Source: Desulfobacteraceae bacterium (GTDB lineage: Bacteria; Desulfobacterota; Desulfobacteria; Desulfobacterales; Desulfobacteraceae). From it: 32,981 nt of DNA. The stretch is taken from NCBI GenBank assembly GCA_024227235.1, contig JAAEKY010000791.1, positions 1 to 32,981 of the forward strand, read 5' to 3'. A program made the position numbers and the translations under genes. The notes under the pieces were generated by a model. That model worked only from the letters and a program-made list of their open reading frames with translations. It did not search any database and had not been told where the DNA came from. Numbering within the stretch: the stretch's first letter is position 1; each line of letters starts with the position of its first letter. Positions 1-8,765 of the stretch are shown piece by piece.

Positions 1-291
1 AAGTATTGTGATAATTTTCAGGGTGGGGGGTATAAGGATTGGAGAATGCCAACAAAAGATGAATTGGCTCAATTGTATGATACCAGAAAAACTTACAAAC
101 CCGCACAATATAAAAGATTAGATGTACATATAACAGAGTTGATAAGGCTATCAACTCCTTGGGTATGGGTCTCTGATGGAACAACCAACTGGAGGGCTAA
201 TTATTTTGGTTTTGACGTAGGATCAATAACTTTCGGTTATAGAAGTGAAACTTTTGCAAAAAGGGCTTTACCAGTGCGAAATGCAAAATGA
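1..291 (+). CDS. DUF1566 / Lcl C-terminal domain protein, 3' end only
   Basis: The reading frame is open from the first base of the window, so the 5' end lies outside it; the internal ATG at 46 is not the start. The visible 96 codons contain GGGYKDWRMPTKDEL, then WVWVSDGTTNWRANYFGF and a closing ALPVR. This order (DWRLPT-like motif, Trp/Asp segment, terminal VRxxR-like strand) is the pattern of the DUF1566 (Lcl C-terminal) fold, common in secreted and surface proteins of Desulfobacterota. The exact function is unknown. The gene points toward the chemotaxis operon, with a 243-bp AT-rich convergent gap in which I see no gene. Confidence 0.75.
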   Translation, partial: KYCDNFQGGGYKDWRMPTKDELAQLYDTRKTYKPAQYKRLDVHITELIRLSTPWVWVSDGTTNWRANYFGFDVGSITFGYRSETFAKRALPVRNAK

Positions 292-534
292 TTAATTTCA
301 TTTTCACTCAAGAATTCTTATCCAATCAATAAAAAAAAGAATATTTTAGGGTCAACAGTAGTTGTCGACCTATTCAAAATCCTCAATCTTCAAATAATCC
401 AAACATCTTTTAGGTTAAGGATAATTATCTTTGTACGTAACAAAATCTGATTTTTCTTGTTCTTTTTAAGTGTTGATGGATTATATAAAACTTTTCTACA
501 ATCACCAACTGATGATTGCCAAGGAATAGCTAAA

Positions 535-1320
535 TCAATCTTTTTTTTTGTATCCACTGGGTAAAACATTGGAAAAATCGTGTTTAATCCCACGAAGATT
601 TTCAGACATACCCACAAAAAAATAACCTCCCGGTTTTAAAGCATGATAAAGATTATTTACAACTTTCTGCCGCGTTGGTGTGTCGAAATAAATCATGACA
701 TTCCTGCAAAAAATGATGTCAAATTTATCAAAAGTTTTTCCTTCCAGTAGATTGAGCTTTTCAAATGTTACCAATTGCTGAACTGCAGGTTTTACCTTGA
801 CATAATCTTGCCATTTACCTTTTCCGCTTTGAAAATAGGTATGCAAAATGGGGAGGGGTACCTTTTGTACCCGTTCTTTAGGATAAATACCGTTCTTCCC
901 CTTTTGAAGCATAGAATTAGAAACATCAGATGCATAAATACTGAATGAAAAAGAATTGGCAAGCATTTGAACTGCAATAGAAAACGCTTCTTCGCCACTG
1001 GATGATGCCGCACTCCAGATTTTTAAAGTCCTTTTTTTATCCAGTGTTTTAATCAGATATTCACAATGTTTGTTTTCTCTGAAAAAAAAAGTGTGGTTGG
1101 TGGTTGTTGCATCTATAAATTCATTATATTCATCCTGACTGTTTGATATTAAGCGAATATAATCAGATACAGAAGTTGTCCCAGTCAGTCTCATCCTTTT
1201 TGCAACTCTTGCAATAAGAAGCGTAGTCTTTTTCTCATTCAGGACGATACCTGATTCTTTATAAACTATTTTAGATAGTTTCTGATGTTGGGCAACATTG
1301 ATTTTTGTTTCAGGTTCCAT
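535..1320 (-). CDS. cheR: Chemotaxis protein methyltransferase CheR
   Basis: CheR transfers methyl groups from S-adenosylmethionine to glutamates of chemoreceptors. The 261-residue length fits the family. The N-terminal helical domain (about 1-80) is followed by the SAM-binding Rossmann domain with WSAASSSGEEAFSIA near 102-116, where the usual AACSTGEE is altered to AASSSGEE. The signature CRNVMIYFD follows near 205-213, then the KPGGYFFVGMSE strand. It is the last gene of the minus-strand che operon, about 100 bp after the HisKA protein. Upstream of the ATG only a weak GAAG is seen, so translation may be modest. The family assignment is firm. Which receptor it serves is inferred from the MCP in the same operon. 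Confidence 0.95.
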   Translation of the reverse strand: MEPETKINVAQHQKLSKIVYKESGIVLNEKKTTLLIARVAKRMRLTGTTSVSDYIRLISNSQDEYNEFIDATTTNHTFFFRENKHCEYLIKTLDKKRTLKIWSAASSSGEEAFSIAVQMLANSFSFSIYASDVSNSMLQKGKNGIYPKERVQKVPLPILHTYFQSGKGKWQDYVKVKPAVQQLVTFEKLNLLEGKTFDKFDIIFCRNVMIYFDTPTRQKVVNNLYHALKPGGYFFVGMSENLRGIKHDFSNVLPSGYKKKD

Positions 1321-1421
1321 TTAATACTTCATATTCTTTATTCGTGTATTTGTCATACCTTAAACTTTGAAATGTAGATGTACTGCATTTATCATCAATA
1401 GTCAGTTTTTTTCATATCCAT

Positions 1422-2804
1422 TCAAGTTCCTATTAAATCTGAAGCTTCGTCGATATCAATAATGTTTTTTTTGAGATAACTCTTAGTCTTATACTTTGTG
1501 ATATTCATTAATTTTTGAGTGATGACTCCCATTCTGACAATATGTTCATCCATTAGTTTTATCTGATCTTGGATTGGGTCATTCTTTTCGACATCGAAAC
1601 TCATCATTTGAGAGGCCCCCAATATGACCTGCATAGGTTGGTTCAATTCATGGCAAACGGCGCCTGCCATCTCCAACACACCTTGAAGCTTTTCTTTCTG
1701 GAGTTTTGCATCTATTGCCTTTTTGCGTTGTGATACTGCCAGTGATAGAGCCAATGATAGAAAAACAATTGAAATAAAAATAGCACTCAAGTATGGCAGC
1801 CACTTGTACAAAATTATGGTTTTAACTGCAGCGATTTTGCTGGCCGGTACCTGTAATACAATTTTCCAAAAAAAATTTTTTCCTGATAGCACAGAATCAC
1901 TTGCCTGATTAGCAACGGCAGATCCGGTACTGCTAAGCATACCACTTCCTAACGGCCAAATTGTTGTAAAGGTATATATACCCTGATCGCTGGTAATTTG
2001 CCCTTCATTGTCAGCTGATATTTTTTTCCAGACTTCAGGATGGCGTTTGGCTAAAGTTTGATCTTTACGATTTTCATACATAAATCCCCACTCATCTTCC
2101 GGGATTTGCCCCCTTAGCCAATATCCTTGAGAATTTAGCAGCATAAAAGAATTGACTGAATCTGATAATGCCTGTTCCAAATTGTGTATCAAGGTTTCAC
2201 CAAAATAATTAAACAAAACAATGCCTTTTTTCTGACCTGAAAGATCAAGCACAGGTGTACCAAATCGAATCATGGGCTTTAGAGGGTGCTGGATCTGGCC
2301 ATTTTCAATATTTAAATCAAAAGGAGACACGAATATGCGACCAGATTCCAATGCAATGGTATCCGTAAAGTAATATCGTTTTGATTTGTTTTGAAGTTTA
2401 TCTTTTGATACAATACCAGGTCTGTTTTGATTAAAATTTATACGAATTTTCTCCATACCGGTTTTATCCAGAAATCGAATTTGGTCATAGCGTTTTGAGT
2501 GTATACAAAATTTCTTAAAATCTTCAGCAACCCTTTGCCTTAAAGTTGGATTGTCATTTTCTATCACCTGGCGCAAATTTGGGTGAACTGATAAAAAAAA
2601 TAAATCTGTGACAACTGACATAATATTGTCGTTAGCTATTCTACGCATTTTTTCTATAGTCTGTAGCTCATTTACCATTAAAACTTTTTTGTTTGTTTTT
2701 GATTCTTGAACTAAAAAGATTATTGTAATTCCCAAGAAAAACAACAACAATGGTACAAAAAATACTAGAAATAATTTTATTGAATTGCTGGAATTTTTTA
2801 TCAT
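1422..2804 (-). CDS. Membrane dCache-like sensor with HisKA domain but no ATPase domain
   Basis: A 460-residue membrane sensor protein. TM1 is at about 10-32, an extracytoplasmic double-Cache-like region at about 40-325, TM2 at about 336-357, and a HisKA dimerisation segment with GAVCHELNQPMQ puts the phosphoacceptor at His385. The protein stops at residue 460 after KKNIIDIDEASDLIGT, with no N, G1 or G2 ATP-binding boxes. The next in-frame codons after the TGA run only eight residues to another stop, so no ATPase domain was lost to a single stop. It could be phosphorylated in trans, for instance by another kinase, or act as a dimerising scaffold. It lies between cheB and cheR in the same orientation, so a link to chemotaxis is likely but not shown. 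Confidence 0.85.
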   Translation of the reverse strand: MIKNSSNSIKLFLVFFVPLLLFFLGITIIFLVQESKTNKKVLMVNELQTIEKMRRIANDNIMSVVTDLFFLSVHPNLRQVIENDNPTLRQRVAEDFKKFCIHSKRYDQIRFLDKTGMEKIRINFNQNRPGIVSKDKLQNKSKRYYFTDTIALESGRIFVSPFDLNIENGQIQHPLKPMIRFGTPVLDLSGQKKGIVLFNYFGETLIHNLEQALSDSVNSFMLLNSQGYWLRGQIPEDEWGFMYENRKDQTLAKRHPEVWKKISADNEGQITSDQGIYTFTTIWPLGSGMLSSTGSAVANQASDSVLSGKNFFWKIVLQVPASKIAAVKTIILYKWLPYLSAIFISIVFLSLALSLAVSQRKKAIDAKLQKEKLQGVLEMAGAVCHELNQPMQVILGASQMMSFDVEKNDPIQDQIKLMDEHIVRMGVITQKLMNITKYKTKSYLKKNIIDIDEASDLIGT

Positions 2805-2856
2805 AAGTACTGATCTTATTTTAATTGTCGGAATAGTTGTATCCTCAATATTTTTC

Positions 2857-3930
<1,074 letters not shown>

Positions 3931-4362
3931 TCAATCTGTCTTTAAAAGTATTGCCATTTTTGATATAGTAGTTTCTATAATCGTTAGTTTTTCATTTTCT
4001 TGAATTGCTGATTCGTCTATAATTTTAGGGATACTCAGTTCAAATGGTACGTTGGATTCTGTTTTACTCAATGCGTTGCCACACACCATATTCAGCATTT
4101 CTGTCAACGTCCCTGAAATATGCTCATCTGTGAGCATCTCCTTGGCTTCTCCTATAAAATTTTCAGCCATTTCAGCAACCAGGCCCTTCGGCGCTACTAT
4201 CGCCAAGCTGCCGGAAGTATCCCCAGTGAATGCCAGCTGGCAGATAATTTTATTTTTTTTACTTAATCCGCATTCTATAAGCGTAGACTCTCCATCAAAT
4301 TCAACCGGTAAAAAAAACATGGTCTCCATAACTTCAGAAATCGAAGTCATCATCGCTTTCAT
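3931..4362 (-). CDS. cheX: CheX-like chemotaxis phosphatase
   Basis: A small protein of the CheC/CheX/FliY phosphatase fold, which dephosphorylates CheY-P. The phosphatase signature ExxN is visible as TEMLNMVCGNAL (Glu88 and Asn91, counting from the start chosen here). A longer reading starts with TTG at 4392. I prefer the ATG at 4362 because AGGAAG sits 6 nt before it and because this cuts the overlap with the 3' end of cheY to 29 bp. The remaining 143 residues cover one CheX domain. The gene is translationally coupled to cheY, which fits its role of ending the CheY signal. CheC-like is the alternative, but only one ExxN motif is seen. Confidence 0.85.
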   Translation of the reverse strand: MKAMMTSISEVMETMFFLPVEFDGESTLIECGLSKKNKIICQLAFTGDTSGSLAIVAPKGLVAEMAENFIGEAKEMLTDEHISGTLTEMLNMVCGNALSKTESNVPFELSIPKIIDESAIQENEKLTIIETTISKMAILLKTD

Positions 4363-4759
4363 CAAGGTCTTCCTCATAATCCACTTCTCCAAGTATATTT
4401 ACAATTAAATCTCTTATTGCTTCAGCCGTAAACGGTTTAGTGATATATCCTGCAGCACCGCAATCCATAAATTCTTTAATTTTTGATTCATTGCCCTCTG
4501 TTGAGATAACAACAACCGGGATATCTTTTGACGTATCGTCCTTTTTTATCGCCTTGATTAAATCCAGCCCGTTCATGACGGGCATATTATAATCAGTAAA
4601 AACGATATCCACCCAGCTGTTTTTTAACAGATTTATGGCTTCTTTTCCATTGGCAGCTTCAATCAGATCTGCACTACCATAACCTGCGGCTTTTAAGGTC
4701 CGCTTTATTACAGATCTCATGGGTAATGAATCATCCACTATCAGTATTGAATATGACAT
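4334..4759 (-). CDS. cheY: CheY-type single-domain response regulator with acidic tail
   Basis: A 141-residue receiver domain that takes phosphate from CheA and would act on the flagellar switch or another output. The acidic pair is Asp9/Asp10, the phosphoacceptor Asp56 (VFTDYNMPVMNG), the switch Ser86 and the invariant Lys108 (YITKPF). An unusual C-terminal tail of about 15 residues is almost wholly acidic and ends DDDFDF; most CheY proteins stop near residue 125. An AGGA ribosome site precedes the ATG. It lies between the HDOD gene and cheX and overlaps cheX. The tail resembles the acidic, Phe-containing end of the MCP in this operon. Confidence 0.95.
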   Translation of the reverse strand: MSYSILIVDDSLPMRSVIKRTLKAAGYGSADLIEAANGKEAINLLKNSWVDIVFTDYNMPVMNGLDLIKAIKKDDTSKDIPVVVISTEGNESKIKEFMDCGAAGYITKPFTAEAIRDLIVNILGEVDYEEDLDESDDDFDF

Positions 4760-4781
4760 TGTTTTTTCCTGTATTTAAGTG

Positions 4782-5630
4782 TTAAACAATATGTAAGAGT
4801 TCTTCAACTTCCTGCATATTAATGCCAAACTCTGCAATAATCATTGAGACATCATCTGCAGAAAGCCCAAGTTCTTTCATGGCCTGAGCCTTAAATCGAT
4901 AGGATAAACCATCAGACCCAACCCCTTGCCCCATCATCATACAGATGCAGTCAGCAAGGTAGACCGCAGCAATTTCTTTATCTTTAATCATTTTTTCATC
5001 TGCCAGGTGATGGTGCCTGATCAGCTTGATCATTTTTGGAGAAAATTTCCACATTTTTGCAATCAGAGCTCCAAGTTCTGCATGATCGATTCCCAGTATC
5101 TTTTTTTCAGCCTCTCTAAAGCTGAACCCTTTATCTTTAACGAGGAGGTTAATTTTCTTAACCTCATCAAATACATGAGATTCAAGAATGGTTTTACCAA
5201 TGTCTTTCACAAGGGCAGCTGTAAATATTGTATTTTTATTTTTTAATGAAAGCTTTATGGCTACCTGCTTTGCAACCACAGCTGAGGAGACCGAATAGAG
5301 CCACATGTCTCCTTTTTCCATTCCATATCCTTTTTGCTTACCGGAAAGTGCCTTTGCACCGGATTTTAATAAAACCAATTCAATCACCTGGTCTGTTCCC
5401 AACAGATTAACAGCATCTTTTATGGATTCTGCTGGGTTTTTAAGCCCAAAAAATGCTGAATTACAGGTTTTCAAAACACTGGCAGTAATTGCTGGATCAT
5501 ACTGAATTACATTGGCAATATCTTCCATTGAGCTGTCTGGATTATCCACTACGGCTAAAAGCTGGTTGGCAACAGCAGGAATCGGCTTCAAATTTTTTAA
5601 TTCTTTCATCAGATTCTGAAGAGTTGTCAT
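4782..5630 (-). CDS. HDOD domain protein
   Basis: A 282-residue protein filled by one HDOD domain: LKPIPAVANQLLAVVDNPDSS at about 14-34, the YDPAITASVLKTCNSAFFG helix at about 44-62, and a degenerate HD region around LVKDIGKTILESH. Metal-binding HD residues are mostly replaced, so hydrolase activity is not expected; known HDOD proteins act as signal-transduction scaffolds. The ATG overlaps the cheD stop (ATGA), indicating translational coupling, and cheY follows. Its place inside the che operon suggests a role in signal output or in coupling to other regulators, but no specific partner can be named from the sequence. Confidence 0.9.
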   Translation of the reverse strand: MTTLQNLMKELKNLKPIPAVANQLLAVVDNPDSSMEDIANVIQYDPAITASVLKTCNSAFFGLKNPAESIKDAVNLLGTDQVIELVLLKSGAKALSGKQKGYGMEKGDMWLYSVSSAVVAKQVAIKLSLKNKNTIFTAALVKDIGKTILESHVFDEVKKINLLVKDKGFSFREAEKKILGIDHAELGALIAKMWKFSPKMIKLIRHHHLADEKMIKDKEIAAVYLADCICMMMGQGVGSDGLSYRFKAQAMKELGLSADDVSMIIAEFGINMQEVEELLHIV

Positions 5631-6106
5631 ATCTTCACCTCCTTTGATCCGGAAGTTTTTACGAATATATCTCCTGTTGCGATCTCAATTCTCACTGTTC
5701 GGTTCACATTACCACCAACATCCTGCTTATTGATCATTACATTATTTTTATGAAACATTTTTTTAAGAGCCATGTAATTTCTTTTACCAATATTGAAAAA
5801 TCCTTTTTGGTCAAGAATTTCTGCTCCTCCTGCAACATATATCTGCATTCTCTGTTTGGCAGCCCCGAGTTTATAAGCTGTTTTAAATAGTCTTGGAATC
5901 CCGGAATCTGCAAACATATAGGGCCGTTGTTCAGCTTTACTTTTATCAATAGAAGATTCAGGCAGCATATAATGCAGCATGCCGCCAACTCTTGCTACTG
6001 AATCATACACCACCAACCCAATACAGGATCCCAAAGAATATGTAATAATCGATTCTTTAGGATTATTACTTACTTTCATATCTGCAACACCCACTATCTG
6101 TTTCAC
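5627..6106 (-). CDS. cheD: Chemoreceptor glutamine deamidase CheD
   Basis: CheD deamidates receptor glutamines and in some bacteria binds CheC or CheX. The cysteine-hydrolase triad is intact: Thr22 and Cys28 in TYSLGSCIGLVVYD and His45 in GGMLHYMLP. The later YVAGGAEI and GGNVNRTVRIEIATGDI segments are also typical. Length 159 is normal. The start is GTG at 6106, not the overlapping out-of-frame ATG two bases upstream, which would run straight into TGA; AGGA lies 7 nt before the GTG. It follows cheA by about 60 bp and its stop overlaps the start of the HDOD gene. Confidence 0.95.
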   Translation of the reverse strand: MKQIVGVADMKVSNNPKESIITYSLGSCIGLVVYDSVARVGGMLHYMLPESSIDKSKAEQRPYMFADSGIPRLFKTAYKLGAAKQRMQIYVAGGAEILDQKGFFNIGKRNYMALKKMFHKNNVMINKQDVGGNVNRTVRIEIATGDIFVKTSGSKEVKI

Positions 6107-6165
6107 ATGATATTCCTTTAATTTTTATGTTTATTCAAAATACACAGTGTGATAGTCAATTAAAT

Positions 6166-8682
6166 TCATCCATTTGCAACTGCAAAAACACCGTGGATAT
6201 CAAGGATGAGACCCACCTGGCCGTCGGCAAGGATTGCACCTCCGGCGATACCTTTGATATCCTCAAGGCTGTTACCCAGACTCTTGATAACGTATTCATC
6301 TTTACCTAAGAGTTCGTCGATGAGCAGTGCTCTTTTTTCTTCCTTTGATTCAACCACAACAACAAGCTTATCCCAGATAGTTTTCTTTTTGCTGCTGCTA
6401 TTGTACATATCATTTAAACGGATAACAGGTATCAACCCCCCCCTGTCTTTGACCATTTCTCCTTTACCTTCAACTGTAAAACAGTCCTCTTTAGGCGGCT
6501 TAAATGCTTTTTGGATAGCCGTTGTCGGGATAACATATCTTTCATCATCAACTCCCACCAGCATCCCGTCAATAATGGCGAGGGTTAAAGGTAGGCTGAT
6601 GGTAAATTTTGTGCCTTGTCCCATCTGGGATTCAATATTCAGCTGTCCTCTGAATTTTTCTATTCCAGATTTAACCACATCCATGCCCACACCACGACCG
6701 GACACGTCAGTTATCTCTTTTGCAGTGGAAAAACCGGGTTGCATAATCAGATCATAAACTTGAGCATCGGTCAATTGTTCAGTGCCATCAATCAAACCTG
6801 TATTTTTGGCTTTTTCAAGGATAACCATTTGGTCCAGCCCCTTGCCATCATCTTCAATTTCTATGATGATATGCCCGCCTTTGTGATAGGCACGAAGAGT
6901 GATGGTCCCCTGGGAAGATTTTCCTTGCCCTGTTCGGTCTGATATGGCTTCAATCCCGTGATCACATGAGTTCCTGATCATATGCACCATGGGTTCATAA
7001 AGTGCATCCACAACATTTCTGTCAATTTCTGTATCTTCTCCTACCATATTTAAATTTATTTCTTTGCCCGATTTTTTTGATAGATCTCTGACAAGTCGTA
7101 TCATTTTCATGAAAGTCGATTTTATGGGGATCATTCGCATGGACATGGCAATATTCTGCATATTGGTAACGATTTGACCCAGCTGTGCCACGTTTTGGCT
7201 CAACGAGGGATCGTCCACTGTCTTTTGTTTTAGCATGGACTGGGCAATAACCAGTTCTCCTGCATAATCCACCAGATCGTCAAGTTTTTCCGTGCTCACT
7301 TTTACTTGGGCTGCAATCTTTTTTTTCGAATGGGCTTGATCCATCAAGGCGCCTGCTATCTGTTTTGGAGCTGCTTGATTTTTTTCAACCAGAATTTCAC
7401 CGATTTTTTTATCTGGCTGTTCTTTCTGGATATCCAGGGCCTGATCCAGGTTTTCTTTAGAGATATCTCCTTTTTGGACAAGGATTTCACCCAGAGGCAT
7501 TTTTTCCCCTTTGGTGAGTGCAACCTGTAACTTTTGTAACTTATCCCGCAACCCTTCCACATCAATATGATCATCGGGTTGTAAAATCCCTGTTTGGGTT
7601 CCATCTTTTACCATATCAATTAGATTTTTTAAGGTATCTACAGATTCCAAAATGGCATCTGTAGCAATATCATTGATTAAAAAATCTCCACTGCGGGCGG
7701 CATCCAGAAGATTTTCTGTGGTATGTGAAAGTTTATTTATTTTGGTCAATGATAAAAACCCAGACACCCCTTTAATCGTATGAAAGGGACGGAAAATATC
7801 ATTGATAATATCATTATTGGTTGGATCCTGCTCAAGATCAATCAGGTTGACTTCAATGGTATCAAGATTTTCTTCTGCTTCTGATACAAAATCAATCAGG
7901 ATCTCCATATCATCCGGTGATATTTCTTTGGGTTCCGAGGGACCTGCAGGGGGTGTTGGTGTCACTTCTTCCTCCTTAGCTTCAGGTTTCTTGGGGGTTT
8001 GTTCTTCTTTTATTTTCATATCCAATAATTCTAAAACATCTGAATAATCAAATCCAAAAATTTCATCTTTTTCCATATAGCTCAAAATGGATTTAAGTAA
8101 CAGCAGACCTTCTTCAATGGGTTTGGTATTATAGATGTTTTCAAGCGTCATATTTTCTACATACCCTTTGCAGGCAATAGCAATTTTATTGAGTATGGAA
8201 AACTCTTCTTTATTCGAAACATCAATAAGTTGATCCAAACAATTGAGCATGGCTCCAAGATCTGGGATATCTCCCGGGCAGAATCCGCCAATCAGCACCG
8301 AGAGTTCATCAAGGCTTTCTTTGACTCGGCTCAAATCAGAATCATGAGGTTCACGCTCGATGGCTTTGGATTCAGCAGGTTCAGGATGATCAGATGTTTC
8401 CAAAACATCCGGGATGGAAGATAATTCAGATATTATCTCACCCAAATTTTCCATTTGCTTATCAACATCTTTGGATCCATTTATTAATACAGCGTTTATC
8501 ATTTTTTTTATTTTTAAGACTGTTTTTGCTTTGTCTTTTAAAGACAGTTCCATGCATTTTCCATGAATCTGTTTTAATATCGGCAGTAAACCAGTTAAGG
8601 AATCCGGATCTTCTGGATCTGCTAAAACAAAATCACAGGAAAGTTTGTCAATTAGTTTTTTAATACTTTCTATGGTCATCAT
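6166..8682 (-). CDS. cheA: Chemotaxis histidine kinase CheA, variant domain layout
   Basis: The central kinase that phosphorylates CheY and CheB in response to receptors. I start at the ATG at 8682 (or the adjacent ATG at 8679) because AGGA lies just upstream; the longer frame to 8751 has no such site. From 8682 (838 aa): a family-unknown helical N-terminal region (1-225), a Pro/Glu-rich linker, an HPt domain with FHTIKGVSGF (phospho-His301), two LGEILV-type repeats (about 397-450), the P3 dimerisation helices, an ATPase domain with RNSCDHG, DDGKG and GRGVGMD, and a C-terminal CheW-like domain. The phosphorylation domain is internal rather than N-terminal, and no clear P2 domain is seen. Confidence 0.95.
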   Translation of the reverse strand: MMTIESIKKLIDKLSCDFVLADPEDPDSLTGLLPILKQIHGKCMELSLKDKAKTVLKIKKMINAVLINGSKDVDKQMENLGEIISELSSIPDVLETSDHPEPAESKAIEREPHDSDLSRVKESLDELSVLIGGFCPGDIPDLGAMLNCLDQLIDVSNKEEFSILNKIAIACKGYVENMTLENIYNTKPIEEGLLLLKSILSYMEKDEIFGFDYSDVLELLDMKIKEEQTPKKPEAKEEEVTPTPPAGPSEPKEISPDDMEILIDFVSEAEENLDTIEVNLIDLEQDPTNNDIINDIFRPFHTIKGVSGFLSLTKINKLSHTTENLLDAARSGDFLINDIATDAILESVDTLKNLIDMVKDGTQTGILQPDDHIDVEGLRDKLQKLQVALTKGEKMPLGEILVQKGDISKENLDQALDIQKEQPDKKIGEILVEKNQAAPKQIAGALMDQAHSKKKIAAQVKVSTEKLDDLVDYAGELVIAQSMLKQKTVDDPSLSQNVAQLGQIVTNMQNIAMSMRMIPIKSTFMKMIRLVRDLSKKSGKEINLNMVGEDTEIDRNVVDALYEPMVHMIRNSCDHGIEAISDRTGQGKSSQGTITLRAYHKGGHIIIEIEDDGKGLDQMVILEKAKNTGLIDGTEQLTDAQVYDLIMQPGFSTAKEITDVSGRGVGMDVVKSGIEKFRGQLNIESQMGQGTKFTISLPLTLAIIDGMLVGVDDERYVIPTTAIQKAFKPPKEDCFTVEGKGEMVKDRGGLIPVIRLNDMYNSSSKKKTIWDKLVVVVESKEEKRALLIDELLGKDEYVIKSLGNSLEDIKGIAGGAILADGQVGLILDIHGVFAVANG

Positions 8683-8765
8683 ACTGTCCTTTTCAACATA
8701 TTCAAATATGATTATGTTGGCAGACACAGGAAAACATCCCATGCCTGTCAATGGTTACTTAGTAT

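Noticed and set aside
1398..1424. TGA of the HisKA protein read as selenocysteine
   Set aside because: Reading through gives only eight residues before another stop, with no homology or hairpin.
6206..6757. 183-codon plus-strand ORF antisense to cheA
   Set aside because: A complementary-strand shadow of the conserved CheA ATPase and CheW-like region.
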